Shown here in pieces: positions 1 to 10,737 of a stretch of 64,000 nucleotides of DNA. Below the pieces are notes generated by a model, which worked only from the letters and a program-made list of their open reading frames with translations, had not been told where the DNA came from and did not search any database. Within the stretch, counting starts at the first letter, position 1; each line of letters opens with the position of its first letter. Source of the stretch: Polytrichum commune. Its lineage: Eukaryota > Streptophyta > Polytrichopsida > Polytrichales > Polytrichaceae. The position numbers and the translations under genes are program-made. The stretch spans positions 49,057,554 through 49,121,553 of the forward strand of contig OX485803.1 of the NCBI GenBank assembly GCA_950295325.1, in the 5' to 3' direction.

Positions 1-751
1 CATCAATCATAATATCAAAATCCTTAAGTCTTAGAACCTATTGAAAAAAAAATCGAACCATTGATGAAATGCAAAAAAATCTTTTTACAAATTTTTTTCA
101 TCATAATAAAATTTCTCCATCATATTAGTTTTTGCCTTCATAAGTTAAAAATATAAACCATGAAATTTTAAGAAAATCAAGAATTTATTATTATTATAAT
201 AAGTTATTTGGAACAAAAATGTATCACTTCATCATATATACAAATCGGCTTTGTAATTCATCTTTTCATTCTTTGTTATATTTTATGTATTGCCAAAATT
301 AAAAAACCCATTCTCTTCAATATTTTTATGCTTTCTAGTCTTTCCATGGTCTTGAAAGGCTGATATTCGGATGTTAATGCTACTTGTAGTGGCAAATGTT
401 GATATCATTATTTTTTTCTACAAATTTTGCAATAAACCCTACCCGTTACAAAATCGAATTGAATGCAATCAAATTAATTATATTATAAATCTTTATACTA
501 ATTCACTACAATTTATATTAGAATAAAGCCTGAACAAGAAGAATATGCTTCAAATAATAACGCTGTTCGAATATGTGATATATCATTACTTTAAGAAATT
601 TTTATAAAAACATAATACAAATGTATTTTTATTTTCTCACCATCTAAAAAGAAATATTTTAAATTCAACAAAAAAATAAAATAAAATTAGAAGGAAAATA
701 AAATATTAATATAATAAATAAGAAAAAACCAATACAAGTAAGTTACCAAAA
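1..751. other. AT-rich intergenic DNA
   Basis: Very AT-rich sequence with many A and T runs and no coding stretch. I see no repeat structure or RNA gene. It ends at the target duplication CCTAA of the LTR-type repeat that follows. Confidence 0.6.
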
Positions 752-756
752 CCTAA

Positions 757-1666
757 TGTCACAACTCTTGCTAGCCTCCTTAACAATCTTGCCCATTTTC
801 ATTTCTAGCAAGGGTCACGAGTGCTAATGCTTCGCATTCCGCCATGCAAATGGTTAGCTTCCCATACCGCATACCTTATAATTTATAGGAGGGGGAACCA
901 ACCTTCATGCTTTACTTTCGGAACTCATTTCTTAATCGGTAACCAATTCTTATATGTGGATTTCTATGGATGGAAGTCCAATCTTATGTGAATCATCGTA
1001 TTGCGGGATCCATACTAGGCAACTATGCCCTCACATTGGGCCAATGTCCATGAAGGTTGTGCCATTTGGCCTTGGGTGGGTTTTGCCACACCACCTCACC
1101 ACTATAAGCATTTTGTCTCTCTACCAAGAGTTTGGGCCAAGTAGACATTTATCCTTAGCAGCTAGGACTAGAAGCCCCAGTAGCTTCATAACACCATAAC
1201 TTCCTTGTATAATCTTAAATGTTAACAAGCGACCACTCCATCATCATTTATGCTTTATGTAGATGCCGATGGACCCTTCACTTACCCCATTCGGGCAAGT
1301 ATTGAGGAAGTTATACCTGCTCAAACCTTGGTAGTCTTGGGAGCCACTCTCAGGTCACTACTGTACCATGCGGTGTCCCGGGACAACGTCCCAATTAATT
1401 TGACATTTGTCCTAGCTCACACCTCCAATTAAGGTGTTCTTGAGCATTCTAGAATCAACACGCCATATGCTACGCATAGCTCATGGCCTTATCCTCATGC
1501 CTCATAATTTCCGTGAGTCGGAGGCGTTCCCAACGCCCCGTGCCCTCACCCATACTATGATCAATTGGACCCTCTTATCAATGGCGCCACAAGTCCCGGG
1601 CGTCACTCCGGGGTCCCCCTTGTGCCCATGGTGTTTCAGGCGCTCCTCATGAAGAGGTGCGTGACA
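757..1666. mobile_element. Solo LTR-type repeat (copy 1), 5-bp target duplication
   Basis: The unit begins TGTCACAACTC and ends GTGCGTGACA, so it has TG...CA ends with a short inverted repeat. It is flanked on both sides by CCTAA (752-756 and 1667-1671), the 5-bp duplication left by a retroviral-type integrase. A related copy lies at 59488-60479 in the same orientation; both contain the words CTTGCTAGC and GGTGCGTGACA and share a GC-richer middle. No internal domain or second LTR adjoins it, so a solo LTR formed by recombination is the simplest reading. The start resembles the TGTCACGACC ends seen on many plant Ty3/gypsy LTRs; family placement is inference. It is a fossil; the intact target duplication suggests it is not extremely old. 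Confidence 0.75.
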
Positions 1667-1671
1667 CCTAA

Positions 1672-2462
1672 GCTAATATATTTCACAAAAAAAATCCAAT
1701 TTCAATGTGTTATTGCGTCAATACAATAACATGGATCTATACACCTAATCATAAAAAAGCCTAAAAAATTAGACCAACAAATCCAAAGCCAAACATAAAA
1801 ATCTGCAATATTCAATCATATACATTGATAGTCAATTCATAATTCTAGTTCGAATTTTAAAAATACCTTTAAATCATATTTTAATGTGTAGAATAGTTAT
1901 TTGATAATTCAAGATCGAATGATGAGAAACATCAAAAATTCAGTACCTATAAAAATTTAACAATTAGCCTCAAGTAACATCTAACGAACTGCCTTCATAT
2001 CTCATATGTAAACATAAATTAATCAGTCACTTGGATTTTTAATGATTTTAATATTCTAGAAAATATGACTGAAGTCACTATATATATGTGAGCACATCAG
2101 TACTTAAGTGAGGCTTCATTTAAAAAAAATGAAAACATGTCCCATGTCCTCTTATACGAATATTATAGAATAAGAGGAATCTCTCCCACGTAGGGAGATG
2201 ACTTCACCTTCCATTCTCTCTCCATGGAGGATGATTTTGCATTCAAACAAGTTGAGCACATGTTTAAGTGTCAATTTTTATTTTAGAGACGTAACATTTA
2301 TTGTCTTAAGACAAAATCAATTTTTTGTAACAATTTTTAAAAATATATATATAAATTTTGCTCACTTCCTCGCTATTAAAATTGTACATATCCTCCTTGT
2401 GTGTATAAATCTACCACTAGAATAGTTTGCAATAGTTGTAGCAAAATGCAATATCTTATTAA
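1672..2462. other. AT-rich intergenic DNA
   Basis: No gene or repeat recognised. The stretch lies between the solo LTR and the start of the 4.1-kb inverted-repeat element. It holds only short chance open frames. Confidence 0.5.
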
Positions 2463-2739
2463 CCATTAACACCGGTTTCGTTAAAAGTGCAATTCAATAT
2501 GTAAAAGTGCACATGAACAAATTATTGCAAACGCATAGATTTCAATGAAAATACGACCATATTATAATTGTATTGGATATAAAAATAAAAAAATAAAAAA
2601 TGGGTACATCTAGATCAATGGTCTTGGTCATTAATCAAATTATAATTTGATGATTTTTGTAAAAATACTTCATCCTACAATAAGATGAGGAATTCATTTT
2701 ATGGGAGTTATGTATAATTATAAAATAAAAACCAATTAC

Positions 2740-3560
2740 GGCTCCACAAGGTGTGGCATATGCCTCACCCCTATAAATCTTGAGAAAAACCAATTTCGAC
2801 TTCACAAGGTGAGGCATATGCCACACCCCCTTAACACTTGGAAAAAAAAACTAATTATTGCTTTACAAGGTGAGGCATATGCCACACCCCCTTAAAACTT
2901 GAAAAAAAAACTAATTATTGTTTCACAAGGTGAGGCATATGCCCCACCCCCTTAAAACTTGAAAAAAAACTAATTACTGCTTAACAAGGTGAGGCATATG
3001 CCCCACCCCCTTAAAACTTGAAAAAAAACTAATTACTGCTTGACAAGGTGAGGCATATGCCACACCCCCTTAAAACTTGAAAAAAAAACTAATTATTGCT
3101 TCACAAGGTGAGGCATATGCCCCACCCCCTTAAAACTTGAACAAAAACTAATTACTGCTTCACAAGGTGAGGCATATGCCCCACCCCCTTAAAACTTGAA
3201 AAAAAACTAATTACTGCTTCACAAGGTGAGGCATATGCCCCACCCCCTTAAAACTTGAAAATAAAAACTAATTATTGCTTCACAAGGTGAGGCATATGCC
3301 CCACCCCCTTAAAACTTGAAAAAAAAAACTAATTATTGCTTCACAAGGTGAGGCATATGCCCCACCTCCTTAAAACTTAAAAAAAAACTAATTACTGCTT
3401 GACAAGGTGAGGCATATGCCCCACCCCCTTAAAACTTAAAAAAAAACTAATTACTGCTTGACAAGGTGTGGCATATGCCCCACCCCCTTAAAACTTGAAT
3501 AAAAACTAATTACGGCTCCACAAGGTGTGGCATATGCCTCACCCCTTTAAATCGTGTTTT
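2740..3560. repeat. Tandem array, about 60-bp unit, 14 copies, palindromic core
   Basis: Roughly fourteen near-identical units of 59-61 bp. Each has a core close to GTGAGGCATATGCCCCACC, followed by CCTTAAAACTTG, an A run, and a CTAATTACTGCTTCACAAG-type linker. The core is an imperfect palindrome around the CATATG hexamer. The outermost copies (about 2750 and 3526) are the most divergent and carry GTGTGGCATATGCCTCACC. There is no coding potential beyond chance frames. Confidence 0.9.
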
Positions 3561-4585
3561 TTATAATATATATTATAATAAATTGTATTTTGAAGTTATA
3601 TTATATATATATATATTAGATTAAATATTTATAGAAATTCTATTTTATTTCCAAAAAACTAAATAATGAGTAGATATGAATAGAATAATGCCACCGGCCC
3701 ACCTAAAAAAATTCAAGTGTAACTTCTTAAATCTGTGCATGATAGACCAATACAAAGTTTGTCCACACATATAAAATTAAAAAATAAATGTTTACCCTAA
3801 ACCCTAAAACGCCGCTTAGGGTTAGGTCAAGTTCTTTAGCCACCGTTCTTTTCCAACGCCACTCTTCTCCACCGCCGCTCTTCTCCAACACGGATCTACT
3901 TCGGCGCCTCTTACTCCTACAACTCTTACTCCAACACCTTCTTGTTTATCTCCGATGGTACCTCTTCACTCCTTCTTCTAATTATTATTTATCAAAAGTT
4001 CAGAAGTTTTTCTAGTACTACACCGTCTAACCTATTGCTGCAAATTTTGATCCTTCTGCTCTCTATCATCTTATTGCGTTCAATCCACTCTTCAATAACT
4101 CTAATGTCTTCATTTGCAGCTCAACTGATCTTCGACTCTACTTTCAACTTATATAGGTGCTTCAACATCAACTCTTATTCAATATTCAAATACCATCGTA
4201 TTTTACATATTTTACGCTTATTTTCAACTTTATTCAGAATATACTTCAATTCAACACTCCATTCATGTAATTGTTTAACTCTTCATTTTTTGGGATTCAG
4301 ATCTAAATCTGATTTCGTTTTTCAAAACAACACAATTTATTAATTATTACAAAAGATTACAATATACTTAGTACATGTAGTTCATACTATGAGATTTTCG
4401 TAATAAATGCCTCATCCTCATTTTTCAAACTCTGGAATATATGATGTTTACCCTTATATAATCCTTCAAAATCGGTATTACTCATCCGTATTGCTGAATT
4501 TTATTTTCTTCATTATTGATTACAAAATATTATATCACTTCTCTTCCTTTCAAGTTGAGGTAAATGTTTTGAATTTATTTTTTTG
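3561..4585. other. Unique spacer between the two palindrome arrays
   Basis: AT-rich spacer. It contains pyrimidine-rich sequence at about 3830-4150 and a short CCCTAAACCCTAAAA stretch near 3794. Open frames here read as low-complexity Ser/Leu/Phe-rich peptides and match no family I recognise. A promoter function is possible but not supported. Confidence 0.4.
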
Positions 4586-5525
4586 GGGATGAGGCACATG
4601 CCTCACCCTCCTTGAAAAATGTAAATTTCTCCTTAAGCTTGTGCTTAGATGTGAGGCACATGCCTCACCCTTATGAAATAAAATTCTAAATTTTTATGAA
4701 TTTTTTTTTTTGGGTAAGACACATCCCTCACCCTCTTTAAGAAATCTGAATTTCTTCTTAAGCTTGTGCTTAGAGTTGACGCACATGCCTCACCCTTATG
4801 AAACATAATTCTAAGTTTTGAATTTGTTTTTTGGGGGTGAGACACATACCTCACTTTGCTTGAAAAATCTGAATTTCTCCTTAAGCTTATGCCTAGAGGT
4901 AAGGCACATGCCATACCATTATGAAACAAAATTCTATGTTTTGAATTTGTATTTTTTTGTGGGACACATGCCTCACCTCCTTGAGAAATCTGAATTTCTC
5001 CTTAAGGTTGTACTTAGAGGTGAGGCACATGTCTCACCCTTATGAAAAAAAATTCTATGTTTTGAATTTGTTTTTTTTCGGGTGGGGCACATGCCTCACT
5101 CTCCTTGAGAAATTTGAATTTCTTCCTAAGGTTATGCTTAAAGGTGAGGCATATGCCTCATCGTTAAGAAACAAAGTTCTATGTTTTGAATTTGTTTTTT
5201 TTCGGGTGGGGGTAATGCCTCACTCTCCTTGAGAAATCTAAATTTCTCCCTAAAGTTATGCTTAGAGGTGAGGCATATGCCTCACCCTTATGAAACAAAA
5301 TTCTAAATTTTGAAGGTAAGTCACATGCCTCACTCTCCTTGAGAAATCTGAATTTCTCCTTAAACTTGTGCTTAGAGGTGAGGCACATGCCTCACCCTTA
5401 TGAAACAAAATTCTATGTTTTGGAGTTATTTTTTAGGGATGGGGCACATGCCTCACTCTCCTTGAGAAATCTAAATTTCTCCTTAAGGTGGTGCTTAGAG
5501 GCAAGGCACATGCTTCATCTTTAGT
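4586..5525. repeat. Tandem array, about 120-bp unit with two palindromes per unit
   Basis: About eight units of 115-125 bp. Each unit contains two copies of a GTGAGGCACATGCCTCACC-type palindrome about 60 bp apart, giving roughly sixteen palindromes. The linkers between them (TTGAGAAATCTGAATTTCTC and CTTATGAAACAAAATTC types) differ from those of the first array, but the palindrome and its spacing are the same. Divergence among copies is higher than in the first array. Confidence 0.85.
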
Positions 5526-5745
5526 GAGAAAATCGATTTTTGTTGTGATTGCTTAAAACGTAATGTGTTTAGAGGATATTTTTATGTCTTTAAAATGATT
5601 TATGTGTGCTTGAATGAAGTGAGGGTTGAAGTGATATCATGTGGGACAAGGGGGGTGGGCCTTCCAGGGCCCCCCCGAATAAACATTTGAATCCTTCGAA
5701 TGCTTTTAAGGATTATGGATGGTTTGTCATACGCGATGACAAGTA

Positions 5746-6033
5746 GTGCTCGTAAAAATTTCTACTTATATGTGGATGGAGAACAAAGTATGGTGTTCTA
5801 AAGCATGGTCCAAAGAAGAAATTGTTCAAAAATTTGTTATTCATGCCTATACACAAGATCTTGTTAAATACAAATATGTTGAACGAAGTTTTGGACACAA
5901 TCATGATGAAGAACTTGAAGTAAATGCTAGTATACTTGGAGCAATAGAGTTTGAAGAATATGCATTGATACATCCAGATGTACGAAAAAATATGTTTTCT
6001 CTAGGTTTAGATTTAGGCTCTTTGGATGGTTAA
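5746..6033 (+). CDS. Small open frame inside the 4.1-kb element, unknown product
   Basis: An open frame of 95 codons, downstream of the second palindrome array and inside the inverted-repeat element. Its composition is protein-like, with an acidic middle (HNHDEELEVN) and no low complexity, which sets it apart from the chance frames over the arrays. I recognise no domain. It could be the last exon of a degraded transposase or an unrelated captured fragment. Whether it is expressed is unknown. Confidence 0.25.
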   Translation: MLVKISTYMWMENKVWCSKAWSKEEIVQKFVIHAYTQDLVKYKYVERSFGHNHDEELEVNASILGAIEFEEYALIHPDVRKNMFSLGLDLGSLDG

Positions 6034-6556
6034 AATTATTTTAGTTCATATTTGTATTTTATTATATAGATATATATAGTTTGGAAAGAAAAATATTTGT
6101 TATATTATATATTGATATAATAGTATGTCGTTATTTTTTTTGGAACCATCTACTTCAATATTATTACTTGTATGGTGAAGCAAGTGTTGTATCACTTAGT
6201 TTCAATTTATTTTCATGTGTTTGGTCCAAGGGTGAGGTGTATGTGTCGCACTTTTCATTAAGTTTATAAATAATGTATTTTAAGCTATGCACAAATGGAT
6301 GTGTTTTATTCCTTTGATTTATTTCATAATCTAATTTTTTTTACTAAAAAAATGAAACACAATATAAATATGATGGTCGTATAGTGTATAAGCCTTGTCT
6401 TGGAATTATTTGAAACTAATAATATTTGAAAGTATTTGTATCAAAGTACGAATTTATTGCGCAATCATTCCAAAAGTTGAGAATAAAATATTAAAAAATA
6501 ATCCCCTAAAAAAGTGCACATGCTTATGTGCACTTTTAACGAAGCCGGTGTTCATT

Positions 6557-8045
6557 CTCAACTAGACTACATTGAACTCTAGATTCATGAACTATCATTT
6601 TTGTGGACCACATTTTGTAAAATGTTAGTAATTCATCAAATCATGTGACGCCACGTTCATAATTTATTCACTTAGACCCTAGAGGGGACAGATTGTGAAA
6701 GCCAAAAGTTTGATGTCAACTTCGAAGGTCTCAACAACCACTCACTGGGCACCAATCATCACCAAGTTTTAGTAGTTCTCTACACATGAACACCAATATG
6801 AGTACCATATTTAGCATAGTTATGTTAACAAACCAACCATGCAAGTTTTATGCACATGTAAGCATATAACGAAACAACCTATGCAGCTTGGAACTCAAAT
6901 CTCCACCAAGTTCTCGCAAATTTTTATACATAAACGTAATGTACAAAGTTTTTTATCTGATCACCAAAATGAATGTGATTGGCAACAAAGCTATGTTGAT
7001 GATGTAACCATGGCAAGTTTTTTTACATATGTAGGCATCAAATGACACATTCTATGCAACCTGAAACTTAAATTTGAGTCCATCAAGTTCTTGAAATTCT
7101 TTACACATGAATATTAATTTACAAGATTTGGAAAATGAGTTCCATTTGCAACCGAGTCATGTTGATGCAACCATAGCAAGTTTCACACACGTACAGAATG
7201 GAGAATTGACCATAGCCGAAGAGGGTAGAGTGAAATTGAAGCAAGTGGAAGCCAAGAAAACTAAGAATTTTGCTCAATTCCTTGCTACTCTTGCTCAAAT
7301 CAATTTTCAACAAAGGACAACAAACACAAGCAAGAGCATCTTGAAGCCAAGCTTAAGAAATCTAGTAAGAAAGTCACGGAGAGTAGTGAGGGTGAGCAAA
7401 GAGGGAGCAGCCACAAAAAGCAACGAGGGCAAGCATCGAGGGTAAACATGAGCGAGTGACAATGAGTGCAAAAATGGCGGGGTGAGGGGAATATTGTCGG
7501 CCTATGACCCTCCCCATACATGGCCAAGATCTGGCCCATACCCCAACTGGTGGTCGGCCAATATTTGCTAATACCCTTAGGGGAACGATTAATATCTGGG
7601 GGTTTGCACCTTCAACCCACCAATTATCTGCTAAAATAAATACTGGTCAATATTCGGTTTTCTCCCTTTATACATCAAATGCCCATCGGCTTATCTTCTT
7701 CTATATTCGGTCATCATTTGTCCATAGCAATCGCTTCATTTGTAAAGAACCATCGGTTCTCCACGTTCATTGAACCTCTTACTTGTTTGTCGCAATTATA
7801 GAACGCTCATAAGTTATATTGGTATTGACGTCAAGCTACCATAGATCTATCATAAAACACCTTAGGAAACATTTTAATTTCTATTTGATTCAAATATTTT
7901 AGACAAATTTATTATTATTATTATTATTTTACCTTCTATAAAAATTAAAAATTGTTCATGACCATAGAAAAGGTCATTGTGATAATCACCAATGTGGAGT
8001 AGCTTTTGCTCATAGTCTAGGATACCATAATATTGTAACATAAAT
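6557..8045. other. Intergenic DNA with a degenerate tandem repeat
   Basis: Apart from the tandem repeat at about 6755-7195, nothing is recognised. An open stretch at 7107-7445 is partly built from that repeat and ends in a Lys/Arg-rich tail; I do not call it a gene. A (TTA)n tract lies near 7910-7930. Confidence 0.4.
6755..7195. repeat. Degenerate tandem repeat, about 185-bp unit, about 2.5 copies
   Basis: Words such as CACCAAGTT, TCTTTACACATGAA, ATGTTGATG and CCATGGCAAGTTT recur in the same order at about 185-bp intervals (for example near 6760, 6905 and 7085, and near 6835, 7010 and 7165). The copies are strongly diverged. Confidence 0.55.
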
Positions 8046-8136
8046 TTGGAGGTGTCTTGGGAGGGCGTTTGGACACTTTCAATTGGGCTCCCACAATTTC
8101 ATGGTCACGGCTCTTGGCTCATGCGTGAAGTGGCCC
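8046..8136. mobile_element. Truncated right end of the GGGCCACTTCAC short-element family
   Basis: This segment matches the last 80-90 bp of the complete copy at 47781-48276: it shares TTTGGAGGTGT, ATGGTCACGGCTC, TGGCTC and the terminal GTGAAGTGGCCC. TTA follows it (8137-8139), the same trinucleotide that flanks the complete copy. No matching left end is found upstream, so it is a remnant. Confidence 0.65.
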
Positions 8137-8507
8137 TTATACTCGATAAGATATTCATATGAGCCCTGAAAATAATAAAAGTGGCAAAGGCCTTGACTTT
8201 GGATTCAGCAAGCATCTCATGCTGTCGCGTGCTACATATCCTAGGAGAAGTGGGATAGTCGGTAAAACTAGCCATTTAAGACCCATCTACCGAAGGTGTT
8301 TGTGAGCCTTTACTGCTTCCCTGCTGGATCGCTGTTTCACAATTGCGATGTTAAATGGAGAAACATCCAAAATGGAATGATCCTGTAAGTAGGTGCTACC
8401 TGTGACTGCAGTTGCAAATCGTGATCGCCAATGCTAACTAAATATGGCACCTGCAAGTTTCAAATTGCAGACTCGACGATGTCACAGAAAGTACTTGGCC
8501 GATTACG

Positions 8508-8806
8508 CGCATATATAAGTATGCTCTTAATTGCCAAGTGACTCCGATCGCGTCATGCCACAACTCTGACAGGATAAACCACCATAATCTTATGCAGAAA
8601 CAATAATAATCTAAGTATGATGGGAGGCATGCAGCAACCGAGTCGCTTCTCCGAACAGTTTCTCCCTCCAACTTAAATAGAAGCTGAGAGCTGCCGTTCC
8701 TCACCCTCAATGTGCCAGGCCGCTTGCATTGCATCTTGTTAAGCCTTAGAGATCGATTGAAGGTTCCTGAGGCCTTAGTAGTCGAGATTGAAGCTGATCT
8801 CGCGCA
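8508..8806 (+). promoter_or_regulatory. Candidate promoter of the germin-like gene
   Basis: Two TATA-like sites precede the start codon at 8807: CATATATAAGTATG at about 8509 and TTAAATAGAAG at about 8673. The second would leave a leader of roughly 100 nt and is the better-spaced choice. No other element is recognised with confidence. Confidence 0.35.
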
Positions 8807-10270
8807 ATGGCCGCTACAAGGATGCAGCGAATGGTGATGATGGCGGTGTATTGCTGCGCGGTTCTGATGGTGGCGACATTGCAATTGGCGGTGGCCAGCG
8901 ACGCCGACCCCATCAACGACTACTGCGTGGCGGACCTGGCCTGCACATTGAAGCTGAACGGTCTGCCTTGCAAGAACCCCGCGAACTTGACGGGCGAGGA
9001 CTTCGCGTTCCGCGGGTTCGAAAAGGTGGGCGATGTGGCGGCATCGCCCATCGGAGTTGTCATCACCCCTGGCTTCGCAGGTGTGAACTAGCTTAACTTG
9101 AGCTTGAGCTTGAACTTGAACGTTTAACATCACCCCTGGCTTCACCCGCTTCTTTCACATACTTCAAGTCACCAGCACACACAACCCTTTAGATCCATGT
9201 ATTACGAGAAGTGATGTCACATTGATTGAATCACATAGTTCTAGTGACCACATTGATTGAACGCCTTAGCTGCGAAACACGATATTAGGTTGGCAATATA
9301 AGCAACTTTCCGTTTTCATATTTGTTAGCTATAAGATCGAAATGGTCGAGATGATGTGAGTTGAATTTGGTATTGGATGAATCATTAGCTTAATGTTGAA
9401 TTAAAAATGACGGTACATCTAATGACGCCCACTGAAGTGTAAACAACTTTGTAAATCGATGCAATCAGAAAGTGTAACTTTGTATGGGAGGAATATGATA
9501 GGTGACAGTCAGTAAGTAGGGAGAATGACGTTGAGTAAGCGATGATTAGGCAAGTTATTTCGACACGCAGATGTTTGAGGAATGGAATCTGGCTTTCCAC
9601 ATGAATAATCTAGTCTAGTAACGAACTTGGAGATGAGTCCTCCTTAGTGATAATGCACTCCCAAATTTGCATCCCATGTTGTGTGTTGGTGGAATGCTTC
9701 ACTTTTTTCATGACTTAGATTTCATGGTTTTCCCTTTCTTTTGAAGATTGGCACTGGCATGCTGAAACTTGATGGATCTCAGTTTTGAGAGGGAACCCAT
9801 ACATTTCCATTGCAGATGTGTCCTCAGTGTTGTAATGTTGCAGTTGTGCACCCACATTTGCAGGGATAAACTACCCGGCCCTGAACACCCTTGGCCTGGC
9901 GCTGGCCCGGATCGACGTGGCACCGTACGCTCTGGTCCCTCCCCACACCCACCCGAGAGCAACCGAGAGCTTCTACGTGGTAGCGGGATCATTCTTTGTG
10001 GGATTCGTGGACACCAACGGGAAGTTTTTCTCCGCGTACTTGGGCAAGGGCGATGTGTTCGTGTTCCCCAAGGGTCTCGTCCACTTCCAGCTCAGCACGT
10101 GCAAGGCTGAGGTGTCCACCGCCATCGCCACTTTGAATGCACAAAACCCGGGGACGCAGCTCATTGCCCCTGCTTTGTTCGGGTCTCATGTTCCGGACTA
10201 CGTGCTTGAGAAGGCCTTCGGGCTCGATGCAGAAACTGTGCACAAGATCCAGAAAATTTTCACCCAGTAG
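8807..10270 (+). CDS. GLP: Germin-like protein, secreted cupin (two exons)
   Basis: Exon 1 is 8807-9080 and exon 2 is 9864-10270. The donor is GCAG|GTGTGA and the acceptor TTTGCAG|GG, and the split codon restores glycine in the phrase TPGFAGINYPALNTLG. The protein has 226 residues, the usual germin size. It starts with a hydrophobic signal peptide (about residues 10-30, ending LAVAS), then the N-terminal Cys pair region (NDYCVADLAC, PCKNP), an NLT glycosylation site, germin box 1 (PPHTHPRATE) and box 2 (GDVFVFPKGLVHFQ). The three His and one Glu that bind manganese in germins are present. Germin-like proteins are extracellular oligomeric cupins, some with oxalate oxidase or superoxide dismutase activity; the activity here cannot be told from sequence. 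The start was chosen because it gives the signal peptide. A duplicated 3' end follows at 10485-10737. Confidence 0.95.
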
Positions 10271-10484
10271 AGTAGATAAGCAGGAATTGATATGCCGTCC
10301 GGATGGCGTGGTGAATGATGTGCATGCCTTTAGTTGATCTTACATTCTGGCACCAAACAAATTATTTATTTATTAATGGAGAAGCATTAGGCTCTGGAAA
10401 GTGTGGGTATTTGGTACTGGGTGAACTTGATGACAATGATGATGGATAATTCAGTTGGCCTTGTTGTCGTCTTGTATTCCGGGC

Positions 10485-10737
10485 TGTGTTCTTGAGAAGT
10501 CCACTCATGTGCACAAGTTCCAGAAACTCTTCACCCACTAGGGTAGATCAGCAGGAATTGCTGTGTCGCCCGGATGGCGTGGTGGATCATGTGCGTGCCC
10601 TTAGTTGATCTTACATTCTGGCACCAAGCAATTTTTTATCTATCAATGGGGAAGCATTGGACTCTGGAAACTGTGTGTATTTGGTTTTGGGTGAGCTTGA
10701 TCGCAATGATGATAGATTATTCAGTTGTCTTGTAATA
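10485..10737 (+). pseudogene. Duplicated 3' end of the germin-like gene
   Basis: This stretch repeats the last dozen or so codons and the 3' untranslated region of the gene just upstream (about 10232-10460). Shared words include GTGCACAAG, CAGAAA, TTCACCCA, GCAGGAATTG, CGGATGGCGTGGTG, TTAGTTGATCTTACATTCTG and GGGGAAGCATT or its near match. The coding part is too short to be functional. It is either a local tandem duplication of the 3' end or what remains of a full tandem germin-like copy; germin-like genes often occur in tandem clusters. Confidence 0.85.

Larger units (their letters stand above)
2467..6552. mobile_element. 4.1-kb terminal-inverted-repeat element with palindrome arrays
   Basis: The left end AACACCGGTTTCGTTAAAAG is matched in inverted form at the right end (6529-6552), with one mismatch over 24 bases. 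The direct flanks are CATT (2463-2466) and CATT (6553-6556), consistent with a 4-bp target duplication. Inside are two arrays of a palindromic motif (2740-3560 and 4586-5525) separated by about 1 kb of unique sequence. One short open frame is present (5746-6033), and no recognisable transposase. This looks like a non-autonomous DNA transposon whose arrays may be transposase-binding sites. The superfamily is unresolved: CACTA elements have subterminal motif arrays but start CACTA and make 3-bp duplications, while Sola-type elements make 4-bp duplications. Confidence 0.7.

Noticed and set aside
2740-3560. CRISPR-like regular repeats of about 60 bp
   Set aside because: The parts between the palindromic cores are themselves conserved, so there are no unique spacers. 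The context is a plant transposon with inverted ends.
3786-3826. Interstitial telomere repeat
   Set aside because: Only about two imperfect units plus one inverted TTAGGG word, which is too little in AT-rich DNA to claim.
7107-7445. A 112-codon gene
   Set aside because: Its first part is made of the local degenerate tandem repeat and the rest is low-complexity Lys/Arg/Ser. There is no domain or splice context.
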